Positions 9,855-20,144 of a stretch of 64,000 nucleotides of DNA are shown piece by piece. Made by a program: the position numbers and the translations under genes. The DNA comes from Glandiceps talaboti. Taxonomy: Eukaryota > Hemichordata > Enteropneusta > Spengelidae. Below the pieces are notes generated by a model. It searched no databases. It was given only the letters and a program-made list of their open reading frames with translations, and was not told where the DNA came from. Where the stretch lies: positions 12,575,019 to 12,639,018 of the forward strand of contig NC_135569.1 in assembly GCF_964340395.1 (NCBI RefSeq), given 5' to 3'. The stretch's first letter is position 1. Each line of letters opens with the position of its first letter.

Positions 9855-12800
9855 TGGGGGGGGGGGGGGGGCACATCATACAACTATATATAAAAACCAA
9901 CCTCAACATCAGCCGGAACTTGTAATGAACAATTAGAGATCTGTATGTAATGATTCGTATCTGTCAATAAACCATTAACACAACATCCTGACATCTGTAT
10001 CAGATGACTACTGAACTCTGTGAGAGCCACATACTCATTCATATTAACCCTTTCAGGACTAGAAACTTTCCCGCCAAAATGTTTGAACAAAAATTCTTGT
10101 TTCTCTGTAATTTTTGCAAAAAGATCAACTTTATTTTAGACCAGAATTCAAGAAAGATTACTTCCCAATGAAGTAATATTCTTAAATTTTAGAAAATGTT
10201 CTTACAATCAAGTTTCTATTTATTCCAATGTCGTCTCTAGGAATGAAAGGGTTAACTAGATCTTGTAAATGTGTTTTTATAAACTAATTTACAAACCTGT
10301 CATAAATGGAGTCTTCATTCCGCCTGCCAGGATTCCATTTGCTATGACTTCACTCACTGAAAGAGATATTCAAATTCCATCTTGTAAGTTATAGGGTAAC
10401 GTAAGTGTATAACATAAAGCATTCATGAGCTTTCAAGAATTGATTTTATCAGTTTACTTGATGCTTGATTCTATGAAAGAGAAATTACTACGCTGGTAAT
10501 TGAGCCTTCGGTTTTCTAAGACAGACACAAACTCAAAACCATTGTTGCAACATGTTGATACAACAGTGATAAGATATTGAATGGACATTGTTTTAACTAC
10601 ATACACATGTACAGATTTATTGCTGTTCAAAATTAGTTAAAACCAAATTTATATGCCATTAAAATGATGAAAACATTATCGAGAGCTTCTGACTAGAATC
10701 TCAAGCCTCTTTCATTTACAGACACTACAGTGTGTAGATGAGACATTTTGAATTCATTATGCCATAATCTGGTTACCAGAAAAACAAAAGATCAGAGAGT
10801 TTGACCACTAGGAACACTTTTCAGAAGCAGCCTTTGTACCGCAAATGCAGATAGGGACTGACAACAAGTTTGCTTTCATCAATTACCTTTATGCATTGGT
10901 ATTGAAGTCATTTCTACTGTAGCACCAATCTTAGTTAATTGACTCACAGCTTCTTTCACCTTCTTATCAACACCACTCTCATCAGATACAGGGGTATCAA
11001 AGCCTTCTACTACAACACCAATCTTTACACCAGTCAAATCTTTTGATAACTGAAAAACATAAAGTGACCCTATTTCTTTTAAAGTTTCATTACTTTTTCA
11101 TAGCAACAACAGGTCGGTCAATTAAAAAATCAAAAAGTAAACAAAATAAAAAATCATTTTCTTCATGTTTCTCTACCTTTTCTTTTCCTTTACCGGATTC
11201 CTAGTCACAACAACCCCTTTCCCAGCTTCTCTATACACTTGGTATGTTCTCAGACCCAAGTCTTCAATAACTACCATCATGACTGTAGATGACATTGAGT
11301 CTACACACTTGCTTACTATTGCCAGAGAGGGCAGGTGTAAAAAAAAAATTATTTTGATGTCAGGCCTGAAAATTTGAGTCGGTCAGGTAATGAAAAACAG
11401 CAAAATGCAGAGTCACCCTTACATAAGAAACATTACAACTCATTATGCCATGGGCCAGTTATCAAAAAAACAAAAGATTGCATAGTTTGGCCACTAGGTG
11501 CGCTGTTCAAAAACAGACTTTAGACCACAAGTGAGGGCCATAATCATAATAATAGTTGAGTACCATAGTCTGATTAGTCACCTTTGAAAAAAAATTATCA
11601 TTTCTCAGAGTTTCAAGATAACAGCTGATGGCAAATTAAACCAGTTACAAATGTTCGCTAGATTTACTCCAAACCAAGTAATATTCAAGTACTTCGGACA
11701 GTTTTAGACTAACATTCATGACTGCATCATAATACTGCCATGTGCTTTAACAGCCATCATTTTTCGTACTTTGTCTTGGAGAAGCACAGAAATTTTGAAC
11801 TTTTACTCAGGACAAGTCATGTTGTCAAGGCTTTAATATACAATCTTGTTATCTTACCTGTTTAGTATATTCTGGTACTGTAATACCATGTCTCTGCCGG
11901 GGGTCTAAATCATCATCATATCCTGCAAGCACCTGAAAATATGAATTACAAAAAATATTAGTAAATTTTCATCTTCCAGACATTTCACAAACAAGTCTTC
12001 ATCAAAGACATTGACCCCCCACCCCCCAACATATTATTTGATGTTTACTGAGTTTTGTTGAAATTATTATAATTACGAAATTATACGGTATGAAATTAGC
12101 CTATGTGTATTTGAGACAGAGGTGGACACGGACGGTTGGAACCCAACGTAGTAGCTTGTCTTGTGACCAACAGCTGTTTGTCACTCAGTTCTCTTCTTCG
12201 ACTCAAAGCAACAAGCCCCTTACATCACTTGTATTCAAAGACTAATTTTTACTAATTACCAGACTGGTATATTGTGTTCATGTACAAGACGGAATTTTAG
12301 TCACCACTTATTTTTACTAATTACCAGATTATCATATTGTGTTCATGTACAAGAGTGCATTTTAGTCACTACTTATTTAGGCGTTTTATTTTTCCAGCAA
12401 AATAAGCGAAAATAAGTTTTTAGCGAAAATTTCCATGTTTACAGTAATATCTAGTACTTTGTTACATGTACTTTAAATATAACAGAAATCATAACTTCTC
12501 ACCTCCAACATTAGAGCACAATCATAGGCATTCCGAGTAATGGGTCCAACATGATCTAATGTGTCCTCAATAGACAGGATACCAGTGTACGGTACCAAAC
12601 CCCATGTTGGTTTCAAACCTACCAAACCACATGCAGCAGCTGGGTTACGTATGGAGCCACCTTGATCACAACCTAATGCCATGTCAACAGCTCCAGATGC
12701 CACCTGTAAATATCACATGATATTAAAAGTCAATTTAAATATTAAATTAGACAGGTTTGTATGATGTATTTACGTGTACATGTGTTCTATACGTGTAGCT

Positions 12801-14923
12801 TCATAGTCATATAACACCCTGCATTGTTGTAACCCCTTTAGTGTTCAGTACGCTTGCAAAAACAGCATGACAGGAACAAGCCATTAGCCAAGCAAGTGGA
12901 CTTGTTATCAAAGAGTACCAATATTTACAAATGTGATGATGGGCTCTTACATAACACAAGTAAACAGCTGTAAGATCATTTCTCAGGAGTAAATCAAATG
13001 AGGCAAAGCTATTCTCTGTGTTATATCAGTTGTTATCAATTTTATTAGGCTATTATAAGTAATGCTGCAAACAGCTTAAGAGATGCAAACAAAGTTTATG
13101 ACACCCGAGTTCACCAGGCAAACTCTCGGGATTGTAGCACTTGGACCGCGAATGGCTTGAGACTGTCACGGGAAAGTCATTTCTACCAACCCTTCATCAT
13201 TGCGACCCCTTCAGTGTTTATACGCTTGCGAAAACAGGAAAGTCGTTTCTACCAACCCTGCATCATTCCGACCCCCTTCAGAATAGAGCTATAAATATTG
13301 ACAAATCTGGTTCCAAGAGTCCTTCTGTACACTGTGAGATGTTTTATCACGTCACCTTACCAAGACTGCACTTCCACTACTGGAGCCTCCAGCCATTCTC
13401 TCTTCATCATGTGGGTTTGTTACCACGCCATTGACAGATGTGAAACTACCACCAGATACACATAAATTCTCACATGTTGATTTACCAATGATACAACCAC
13501 CTGAAAAGTTTACCAAAATCAATTGACCAAACCAACCAATCAATCAATAATCAATCAACCAAATGATCAATAATGATCAATAATAAATTTACTGTGTTAC
13601 TTTGATGTTTTACTCATGGAACATGACATTTTACACACACTCTGACTTCAAATGCAACAGAAAATACACAGTCTCTGTGCCATTATAGGTCCATGCCACT
13701 ACCAGGGTTAGCAATTGTAAAGCATTGTGAGGACAGTGTTGTACTAAAAATAATATCACAATAACATTAAACTTAAATGTACATGTTATGGATTTGACTA
13801 TATAATGTGAAATCTGCTTTGAACACTACGTTATCTTCAAACATTACGTCGAGTCAATCTCGTTACTCAAGGCATTAAAGGTGGTTCAACCCCATGCTGG
13901 GTGAGGCGCAAACGGCGCATGTCAGTTAGTAATCCATCACAAATTGACAGACTGTCGTCAACGCTCATTAATATTCATTGTTACAGCTGGACTGATACGA
14001 TATGCAAATGTCCAACCGAACTCAACCTCCAGTCTGCTTAAACTAAAATCATGTGGGGGACGTGACAACGTCATCATGTTTATATGAACGCTGTAACCCG
14101 AGGAGCACAGAATTCTATGTAAGAGTAGCGACATTGACTAGACGTAATGTGTGAAGACAACATAGTGTAAAATCAGAATACGGCCGTCAGGAACTTTTAC
14201 AAATATCTTATAAGCTAGATGCAGCTAAATTTGCCTGTACCTGCGTCCAATATCCTTGTAACAACAGTGGCATCGTAATCCGGTGTATAGCCATCAAAGA
14301 GGTGACTACCATTACGTAATGGTACACCAGCTACAGGTATGTTGTCTTTAATGGCTATAGTTTTACCAACAAGTTTACCAGAAGTGGCACCTTGTATATC
14401 ACAACGCCAACACCTGGGGAAAGAAATCTACATTTTACTAACAAGTTTACCAGATGTGGCACCTTGTATATCACAACGCCAACACCTGGGGAAAGAAATC
14501 TACAGTTTTACCAACAAGTTTACCAGAAGTGGCACCTTGTATATCACAACGCCAACACCTGGGGAAAGAAATCTATAGCTTTAACAATAAATTTACATAT
14601 TACACTAAAAGTTAGCAAATCCCATTATTTAAATACTATTGATGCGTTGTCTTGACAACAGTAAATGTTATTTATATATGCTTACCATCCATTTTTGGGG
14701 TTTTCTGTCGGATTTGGTGGATAACCTGATGTTCTTGGATATCTCTGAGGTAGTTTAGGTTCTGGTAATTGTTTAAGTACATCATACGTGTCTAATGTTG
14801 AACAGACCGCATCTGTGGATACAAAATGTATGTAGTGGGAAGAATGTCATGTCAAGTGAAATGTAAATTTACAAAGTACAGTCCAAATTAAACGAATATT
14901 AAAAGTGCACACATTGTTTGTAT

Positions 14924-14966
<43 letters not shown>

Positions 14967-16152
14967 TGTACGTACGTACGTACATACGTACGTACGTACG
15001 TACGTACGTACGTACGTACGTATGCATGCATGTCTGTGTGTGTATGCATACACGTATGTATGTATGTATGTATGTATGTATGTATGTCTGTCTGTCTGTA
15101 TGTATGTATGTATGTCTGTGTGTGTATGTATATATGTATGTCTGTCTGTCTGTCTGTGTGTATGCATATATGTAAGTATGTATGTATGTATGTATGTATG
15201 TCTGTCTGTCTGTGTATGTATGTGTGTATGTATGTATGTATGTATGTATGTATGTATGTATGTATGTATGTATGTATGTATGTATGTATGTATGTATGTA
15301 TGTATGTATGTATGTATGTATGTATGTATGTATGTATGTATGTATGTATGTATGTGTTCTACACTATGTTCTGTTCAATGAACTTTACCTTGGTACTCTT
15401 TCAATTCACTTTCTTCAATCGTAAAACCAATTCTTTTGGCCATTTGACTCAATTCATCACATGAGGGCGCCCTAACAGCAGAACCCCATTTGCGACCTGT
15501 TAAATTGAACAAATAAAAGGTGATATATATAGTCATACCCTAAAAAAGTTCTGTTCATGAAAATAAACCTAAATTAAACAATTCTAGTAAAACGTCAATG
15601 CATACCTACCACACAATCTGATTAAAATCCGATGTAGATGTTGACTAATTGTTCATTGTTATTTTACATCGGTATGCTTGAATTGACCTTCGTATTACAC
15701 GCTTGTGTTTTGGTCCTAATACGTAGAGGAGGCGTATCAGGACCAAAACATTATGTAACAGAAGGTAAATTCAAGCAAAAATACTGATATAAAATATCAA
15801 CAAACGATTAGCCGACATCTACATCAGATTTTAATCAGATTGGTCGACCCTACCTCATGTATTACAACTGTCTTCTGGTCTTGTTATCATAAAATTGTTT
15901 CATGTATCGATAATTCAAATACATACCCCAATCGTCATCCATATGACCTCTTTAACATAATTTATTATGCCATACATAATTTCAATGAGCAAGATCCATT
16001 AGTGTACATAAAACTGGGCTGTTCAAATTTTATTGACAATTAAGTCACCCTCAAGTCATGTTGACCCTCAGGGGTCATATTCAAGACTAGAGAACTGGAG
16101 AAGAAAGTTAATAATTGCTAACTATACCTTTTCTTTTTACATTTGCTGCCAT
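8005..16152 (-). CDS. Amidase-signature hydrolase, tandem copy A
   Basis: Twelve exons (minus): 16152-16128, 15496-15389, 14812-14686, 14413-14241, 13500-13361, 12703-12503, 11932-11858, 11049-10887, 10356-10297, 9650-9550, 9015-8829, 8207-8005 (TAA). They give 520 aa without a break. The family hydrolyses amides with a Ser-cisSer-Lys triad. The Lys is in AIKDN (Lys109), the cis-Ser lies in GGSSSGS (182-188), and the nucleophile is in [14 protein letters not shown] (Ser208), followed by [14 protein letters not shown] and DHVGPITR. C-terminal motifs [23 protein letters not shown] and [14 protein letters not shown] complete the domain. Length and motif spacing match Rhodococcus enantioselective amidases rather than animal FAAH. 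No signal peptide or transmembrane segment, so probably cytosolic. Substrate unknown. Asn211 after SIR differs from Met in copy B. Confidence 0.92.
8425..8665. mobile_element. MITE remnant in amidase A intron 11
   Basis: Shares ACACAAAAATAA-like, CTAAATAAAAAGAACAGTAAC, GAGTGACAGG and GACCAGAAA segments with the MITE at 5,347-5,703. The same remnant is in intron 11 of copy B, so insertion predates the duplication. One terminus is lost. Confidence 0.65.
9820..9871. repeat. (GT)n(G)n tract in amidase A intron 9
   Basis: Roughly 16 GT units followed by a run of about 18 G. The homologous tract in copy B is at 22,010-22,052. Confidence 0.95.
10044..10255. mobile_element. piggyBac-like MITE with TTAA target duplication
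   Basis: A 204-bp insert lies between two TTAA copies (10,044-10,047 and 10,252-10,255). The ends are CCCTTTCAGGACTAGA and, reversed, CCCTTTCATTCCTAGA. Amidase B keeps the single-TTAA empty site (CATTCATATTAACTAGATC near 22,827-22,845). TTAA duplication plus CCC-starting inverted ends are the hallmarks of piggyBac-type elements. It has no coding capacity and sits in intron 9 of copy A. Confidence 0.88.
12228..12390. repeat. Two units of the 65-bp satellite, amidase A intron 6
   Basis: Units with ACTAATTACCAGACTGG, TTCATGTACAAGA and TTTTAGTCAC. The homologous intron of copy B carries about 21 units (24,660-26,040). Confidence 0.85.
12850..13145. mobile_element. Dispersed repeat, copy in amidase A intron 5
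   Basis: Matches 21,150-21,440 (CAATATTTACAAATGTGAT, ATATCAGTTGTTATCA, TTTATGACACCCGA). The other copy is in a different intron of gene B, so this is a dispersed element rather than part of the gene duplication. It ends in a short hairpin (CACCCGAGTT with AACTCTCGGG). Family unknown. Confidence 0.6.
14366..14575. repeat. Tandem triplication of the exon 4 5' end, amidase A
   Basis: A 72- to 73-bp segment comprising the last bases of intron 3, its CCCCAG acceptor and the first 43 or so coding bases of exon 4 is present three times (AAGTTTACCAG starts at 14,371, 14,443 and 14,516). Only the copy at 14,371-14,413 is continuous with the full exon. Each copy keeps the acceptor. Confidence 0.9.
14917..15356. 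repeat. Compound TTTA / TACG / TATG microsatellite, amidase A intron 2
   Basis: Runs of TTTA (14,920-14,965), TACG (14,968-15,020) and TATG/TCTG (15,053-15,354). All long open frames here are repeat artefacts. Intron 2 of copy B has a related tract at 30,478-30,848. Confidence 0.97.
15614..15843. mobile_element. 230-bp foldback element in amidase A intron 1
   Basis: The two halves are inverted copies over about 105 bases: CAATCTGATTAAAATC at the left, GATTTTAATCAGATTG at the right, and GTTTTGGTCCTAATACG facing CGTATCAGGACCAAAAC near the centre. The same intron in copy B (about 31,235-31,270) lacks it. CTACC flanks both sides as a possible target duplication. Confidence 0.8.
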
Positions 16153-16323
16153 CTTGAATCTCCTACTGGTTTAAACAAAAGTTTTAATGCATCAGAACTC
16201 AGAAATCTGAGATCGAGGGACAATGTCAGAATCGAGTCCCAACTTACTCCATTGCAAACTGGACTACATTTTCATTAGAGAGACATCATAGAGAATGAAT
16301 ATATACATGTATAGTAACTCACT

Positions 16324-16604
16324 GCTTGAAATTAACTTTTTTCTATGGTAGTTCCAGTGGGCTACCAATTTCCGAAATTAGTTGCCCAGGATGGAGACCA
16401 CTGAGTATAATCCACATTATTCCTGAACTAAAAACAGAGTTCCTCTATTCAAAATTGGTTTCTTATTAAAATACTTTCATGTTTGTAAATCTTCCATCCT
16501 TTACATCATCACATAATTAGTGGTAGCCTGAATGGGCTATCTGCAGCTGCAAATATTACACTATGATGGTAGTATGTGGATTATATAACTGTTAAATTTC
16601 AAGC
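16324..16604. mobile_element. MITE with GCTTGAAATTAAC ends, upstream of amidase A
   Basis: Begins GCTTGAAATTAAC and ends GTTAAATTTCAAGC. A second copy of the family, in the opposite orientation, is at 58,874-59,150. The interior contains GGGCTACCAATTTC and CAGAGTTCCTCTATT. Short and non-coding. Confidence 0.75.
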
Positions 16605-17259
16605 CCCGGCTGTAGACCAGGAGGCTACAACTCCTTCGAATTCACAGCAGTATGGATAGGTGTTGCAGGTTGATTTATCAGAAATGACTATGATATAAAG
16701 TTGTTGTTACAAACGTGTATGAATTTCGCATTTCACTTGAGCACCCCCCACCCCACCACCACCATATAAATGATATATTCGACAATATCTGCTGAGTACA
16801 CTTTCGTTTATCCACGTGTTGAATATAATGTTTACAAGTAAGATTACACAATTTTCTGGTTTGACCAATTACAATACTCACTGGAATCATCCGCTTTCAA
16901 GATAACACTATCATATATTTCCAATTCCTGGATGGATTCATAGCTAAGTTCAATAAAAGTTTTGCTTGGAATGTACGAGGAGACCCCCTAGCGGCGAGTA
17001 TCTAGAAATTTATACATCAAGGGCGAATGCATAATCTGGCCGTTGGTGGCGTCCTACGCTTGCATTCCTAATAGACATCAATGGCACTCGACACAAATCG
17101 ATGGGCTCTTTCTCATGTGTATATTTTTATCGGTGGTGAAATAGAAACTTAATTTATATAAATTTGAATAAATAAAGATGAGTAGTGAGCCTTGTTTAAT
17201 AATAATAATGTTTAACACATCAACCGAACATGTTTTAGTCTGCAAACATTTGTCACTTA

Positions 17260-18360
17260 AATATGATTAATTAATGTACAAAATATAATTAATATACACA
17301 TTAAAATAATTATTTGCAATGGATTGTGCATAACACACACAGACACACGCATGCACATGCAAACAAACGCAGATACATTGTTTAACGCTTATATATAAAA
17401 ACTATTTTGTTTCCTATTATCTGCATGTATAATGTGGTGTGTGTGTCACATAGAGTTGGAGTTGATAGGCTTCAAGGTCTTTATCCTACAAACATCTGTA
17501 AATATTATCATTGTAGAGGTTGTATAACACTACATTTAAACACAAAGCCAAACAAAAGTCTGATCCTTATACACTGATTTATTTACAATGTTTAAACATC
17601 TCAAATATTGAAATAACAATTTGTCATATTCCAGACGTGACTGATGAAGGTCTAAAAACCATTTTGTGCATTTTGTAATGAACATGAATCGGGTCAGTCA
17701 TCACTGTGTCATTGCAATGCAGTTGAATATGGGTGATCTGGGGATAAATGTTGGATCTGAGCAAGGGTTAACATACCGTTAAATATTGCCAGCTGTGATC
17801 ATTTTGAACAGATGGCAATAATGTATTGAAGAATTGAAAGTATTTGATATCGCTAGACATTATTTGTTTGACCTTTGACATTTATTTTTTGTATATTCCC
17901 CGAGCTTTCAAATTACTAAAATCTCACAGATTCTGTGTCGCTCCTTTCGCCCGTGCTTCACACTTACTAGGCAACCCAAACCGGAACATAAAATGTGTAT
18001 GATACGCAGTTTTCGGCAACACTTCGATATTTCTGTTGAAAGTGTTCACCTATTAGCTGTATTGAAATTGTTTACCAACAGGAATATTTGGAAAAAGAAT
18101 CTAAAACCAGTGATCTTTCTCAAAGATAAGTCAAATGGAAACCAATGAAACGAGTATAGTTTCCATTTGTTTACATTTTATTAAAAAAACAACATATTTT
18201 ATAAAAATACTTTATTCAAGTAGAATGTGAACAAAGCTGGCTGTGTTAAGCAATTCAACCACACTCTATACACACTTACCCCCATCAAGTTCTGACAACC
18301 ACAACTACCATCATCACCCCCACCACCAGTAACCCCCATGCTGAATTTGACTTCCTTGGT
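17260..18360. other. Unit-B-specific intergenic DNA, nothing recognised
   Basis: Has no counterpart in unit A, where flanking matches resume within a few bases (6,920-6,930). AT-rich; no exon, repeat array or transposon ends recognised. Confidence 0.5.
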
Positions 18361-18832
18361 AAAAATAAAAATAAAATATTTGTTTCCGATAACAAGACTT
18401 CAGAAAATAGGGTAGGTAGATCAGGATTTTATTTTATTTTACATCTTATTTATTTTTACTTTCTTCGACCCAAAGACAAGATACTCGTTGGTCACAATAC
18501 TTCTGTACCAGTTGATGAGGTGTAAAAAAATAATAATTCAGAAGTAGACAAACACAATATGTAGACTGTACAAACATAGGATTTACTAGCAACATTGCAA
18601 CAAAGTTACATTAATCTTATAGGTTTTCCAAAACTTTCCAAGACATCATCAAGATTATTTACCTTTCAGTTTCTTTACAATATGGAACTTAAATTTAATT
18701 TCAATTTACACTAATATAAGGAATACTACTTCCTGATATCCAGTGAGTTGTGGATATTCCACTTACCCATAGAATTATCAGGGTTTTTTTTATTTGCTTG
18801 TGATTCTCTCCAGAGAATCTGTGCAAATAATA

Positions 18833-19392
18833 TTCTTAGATAGCAAAAGACTCCCTAGTCCAAGGACCGAGAGCTAGCACAAGACTCCCTAGTACAAGGA
18901 CCAAGAGCTTGCAAAAGACTCCCTAGTCCAAGGACCAAGAGTTAGCACAAGACTCCCTAGTCCAAGGACCAAGAGCTAGCAAAAGACTCCTTAGTCCAAG
19001 GACCTAGAGCTAGCAAAAGACTCCCTAGTCCAAGGACCAAGAGCTAGCAAAAGACTCCCTAGTCCAAGGACCAAGAGCTAGCAAAAGACTCCCTAGTCTA
19101 AGGACCAATAGCTAGCAAAAGACTCCCTAGTTCAAGGACCAAGAGCTAGCACAAGACTCCCTAGTTCAAGGGCCAAGAGCTGGCACAAGACTCCCTAGTT
19201 CAAGGACCAAGAGCTTGCAAAAAACTCCCTAGTCAAAGGACCAAGAGCTAGCAAAAGACTCCCTAGTCCAAGGACCAAGAGCTAGCAAAAGACTCCCTAG
19301 TCTAAGGACCGAGAGCTAGCAAAAGACTCCCTAGTCCAAGGACCAAGAGCTAGCAAAAGACTCCCTAGTCTAAGGACCAAGAGCTAGCACAT
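18833..19392. repeat. 34-bp minisatellite downstream of amidase B
   Basis: About 16 units of the same AGACTCCCTAGTCCAAGGAC pattern as at 7,375-7,750. It lies about 230 bases beyond the stop codon of copy B. Confidence 0.92.
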
Positions 19393-19619
19393 CAATATTC
19401 TTTAAAGACAAATGTATACATCTTTTGACCCTTATTTTTTGACCTCAAGATTTTGAATTTTTGTAGTGTTTGTGGTTGTAATTTTAATCTGCCAGGGTTC
19501 ATCTGTACCCATTACCCATTCAAGTTACTCCCAACTCCCCCCTCCAAGATTATTTGCAAGTTGTGGTTTATATAAAAATCTTTCAAGATCCAAGAAATCT
19601 AAAAATAACAATTGTCCTA

Positions 19620-20107
19620 TTATTTCTTGGACTCCCTAAGTTGTTCATAACTATAGGCAACTTTCAACACTGTGCTTTCATCAAAGTGTTTTCCAATGAT
19701 CATCATGCCAACAGGCAGTGCATCTGGCAATGTAGAGTATCCCACGTTGATTGTGAGAGCGGGATGACCTGTGACATTAGTTGCCTGGGTATTGGCTCCA
19801 ATACTGTGACATGACAAGCGCAGTTCTATAAAATATAAGAGATTTGTACAGTTAACTTATGTACAAGAAAATTATAATTGATGAATTCATGTAGAGCATG
19901 CAAGACGTTATTCCAGTTATTATTAAACCTTGGAGTAATTTTTGAAAAAAAGTTTGCAGATCCGAGGGAAACACAAAACTAACCTCCCCTACTTCAGTGA
20001 AGAGCAGAGCCAATCATGAACAAGCAAATGACATCTGCCCCACATACACACTTACTCTAAAGTACTAAATAAAAAGAACTGTAACTGAGTGACAGGTTTG
20101 TTGAGAT

Positions 20108-20144
<37 letters not shown>

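Larger units (their letters stand above)
6690..17060. repeat. Segmental duplication unit A (amidase copy A)
   Basis: The left edge matches 17,070 onward (AAAGATGAGTAGTGAGCC, ATCAACCGAACATGTTT). The right edge (GACAATATCTGCTG, CCACGTGTTGAAT, AGCGGCGA, TGGCG) matches the right edge of unit B near 32,520-32,790. Between them, all 12 amidase exons and many intron segments are collinear with unit B. Edges are estimates by eye to within about 50-100 bases. Confidence 0.8.

Noticed and set aside
14905-15464. Long open frames rich in Val-Cys-Met-Tyr on both strands
   Set aside because: Pure translation of TATG microsatellite; no splice context or family likeness.
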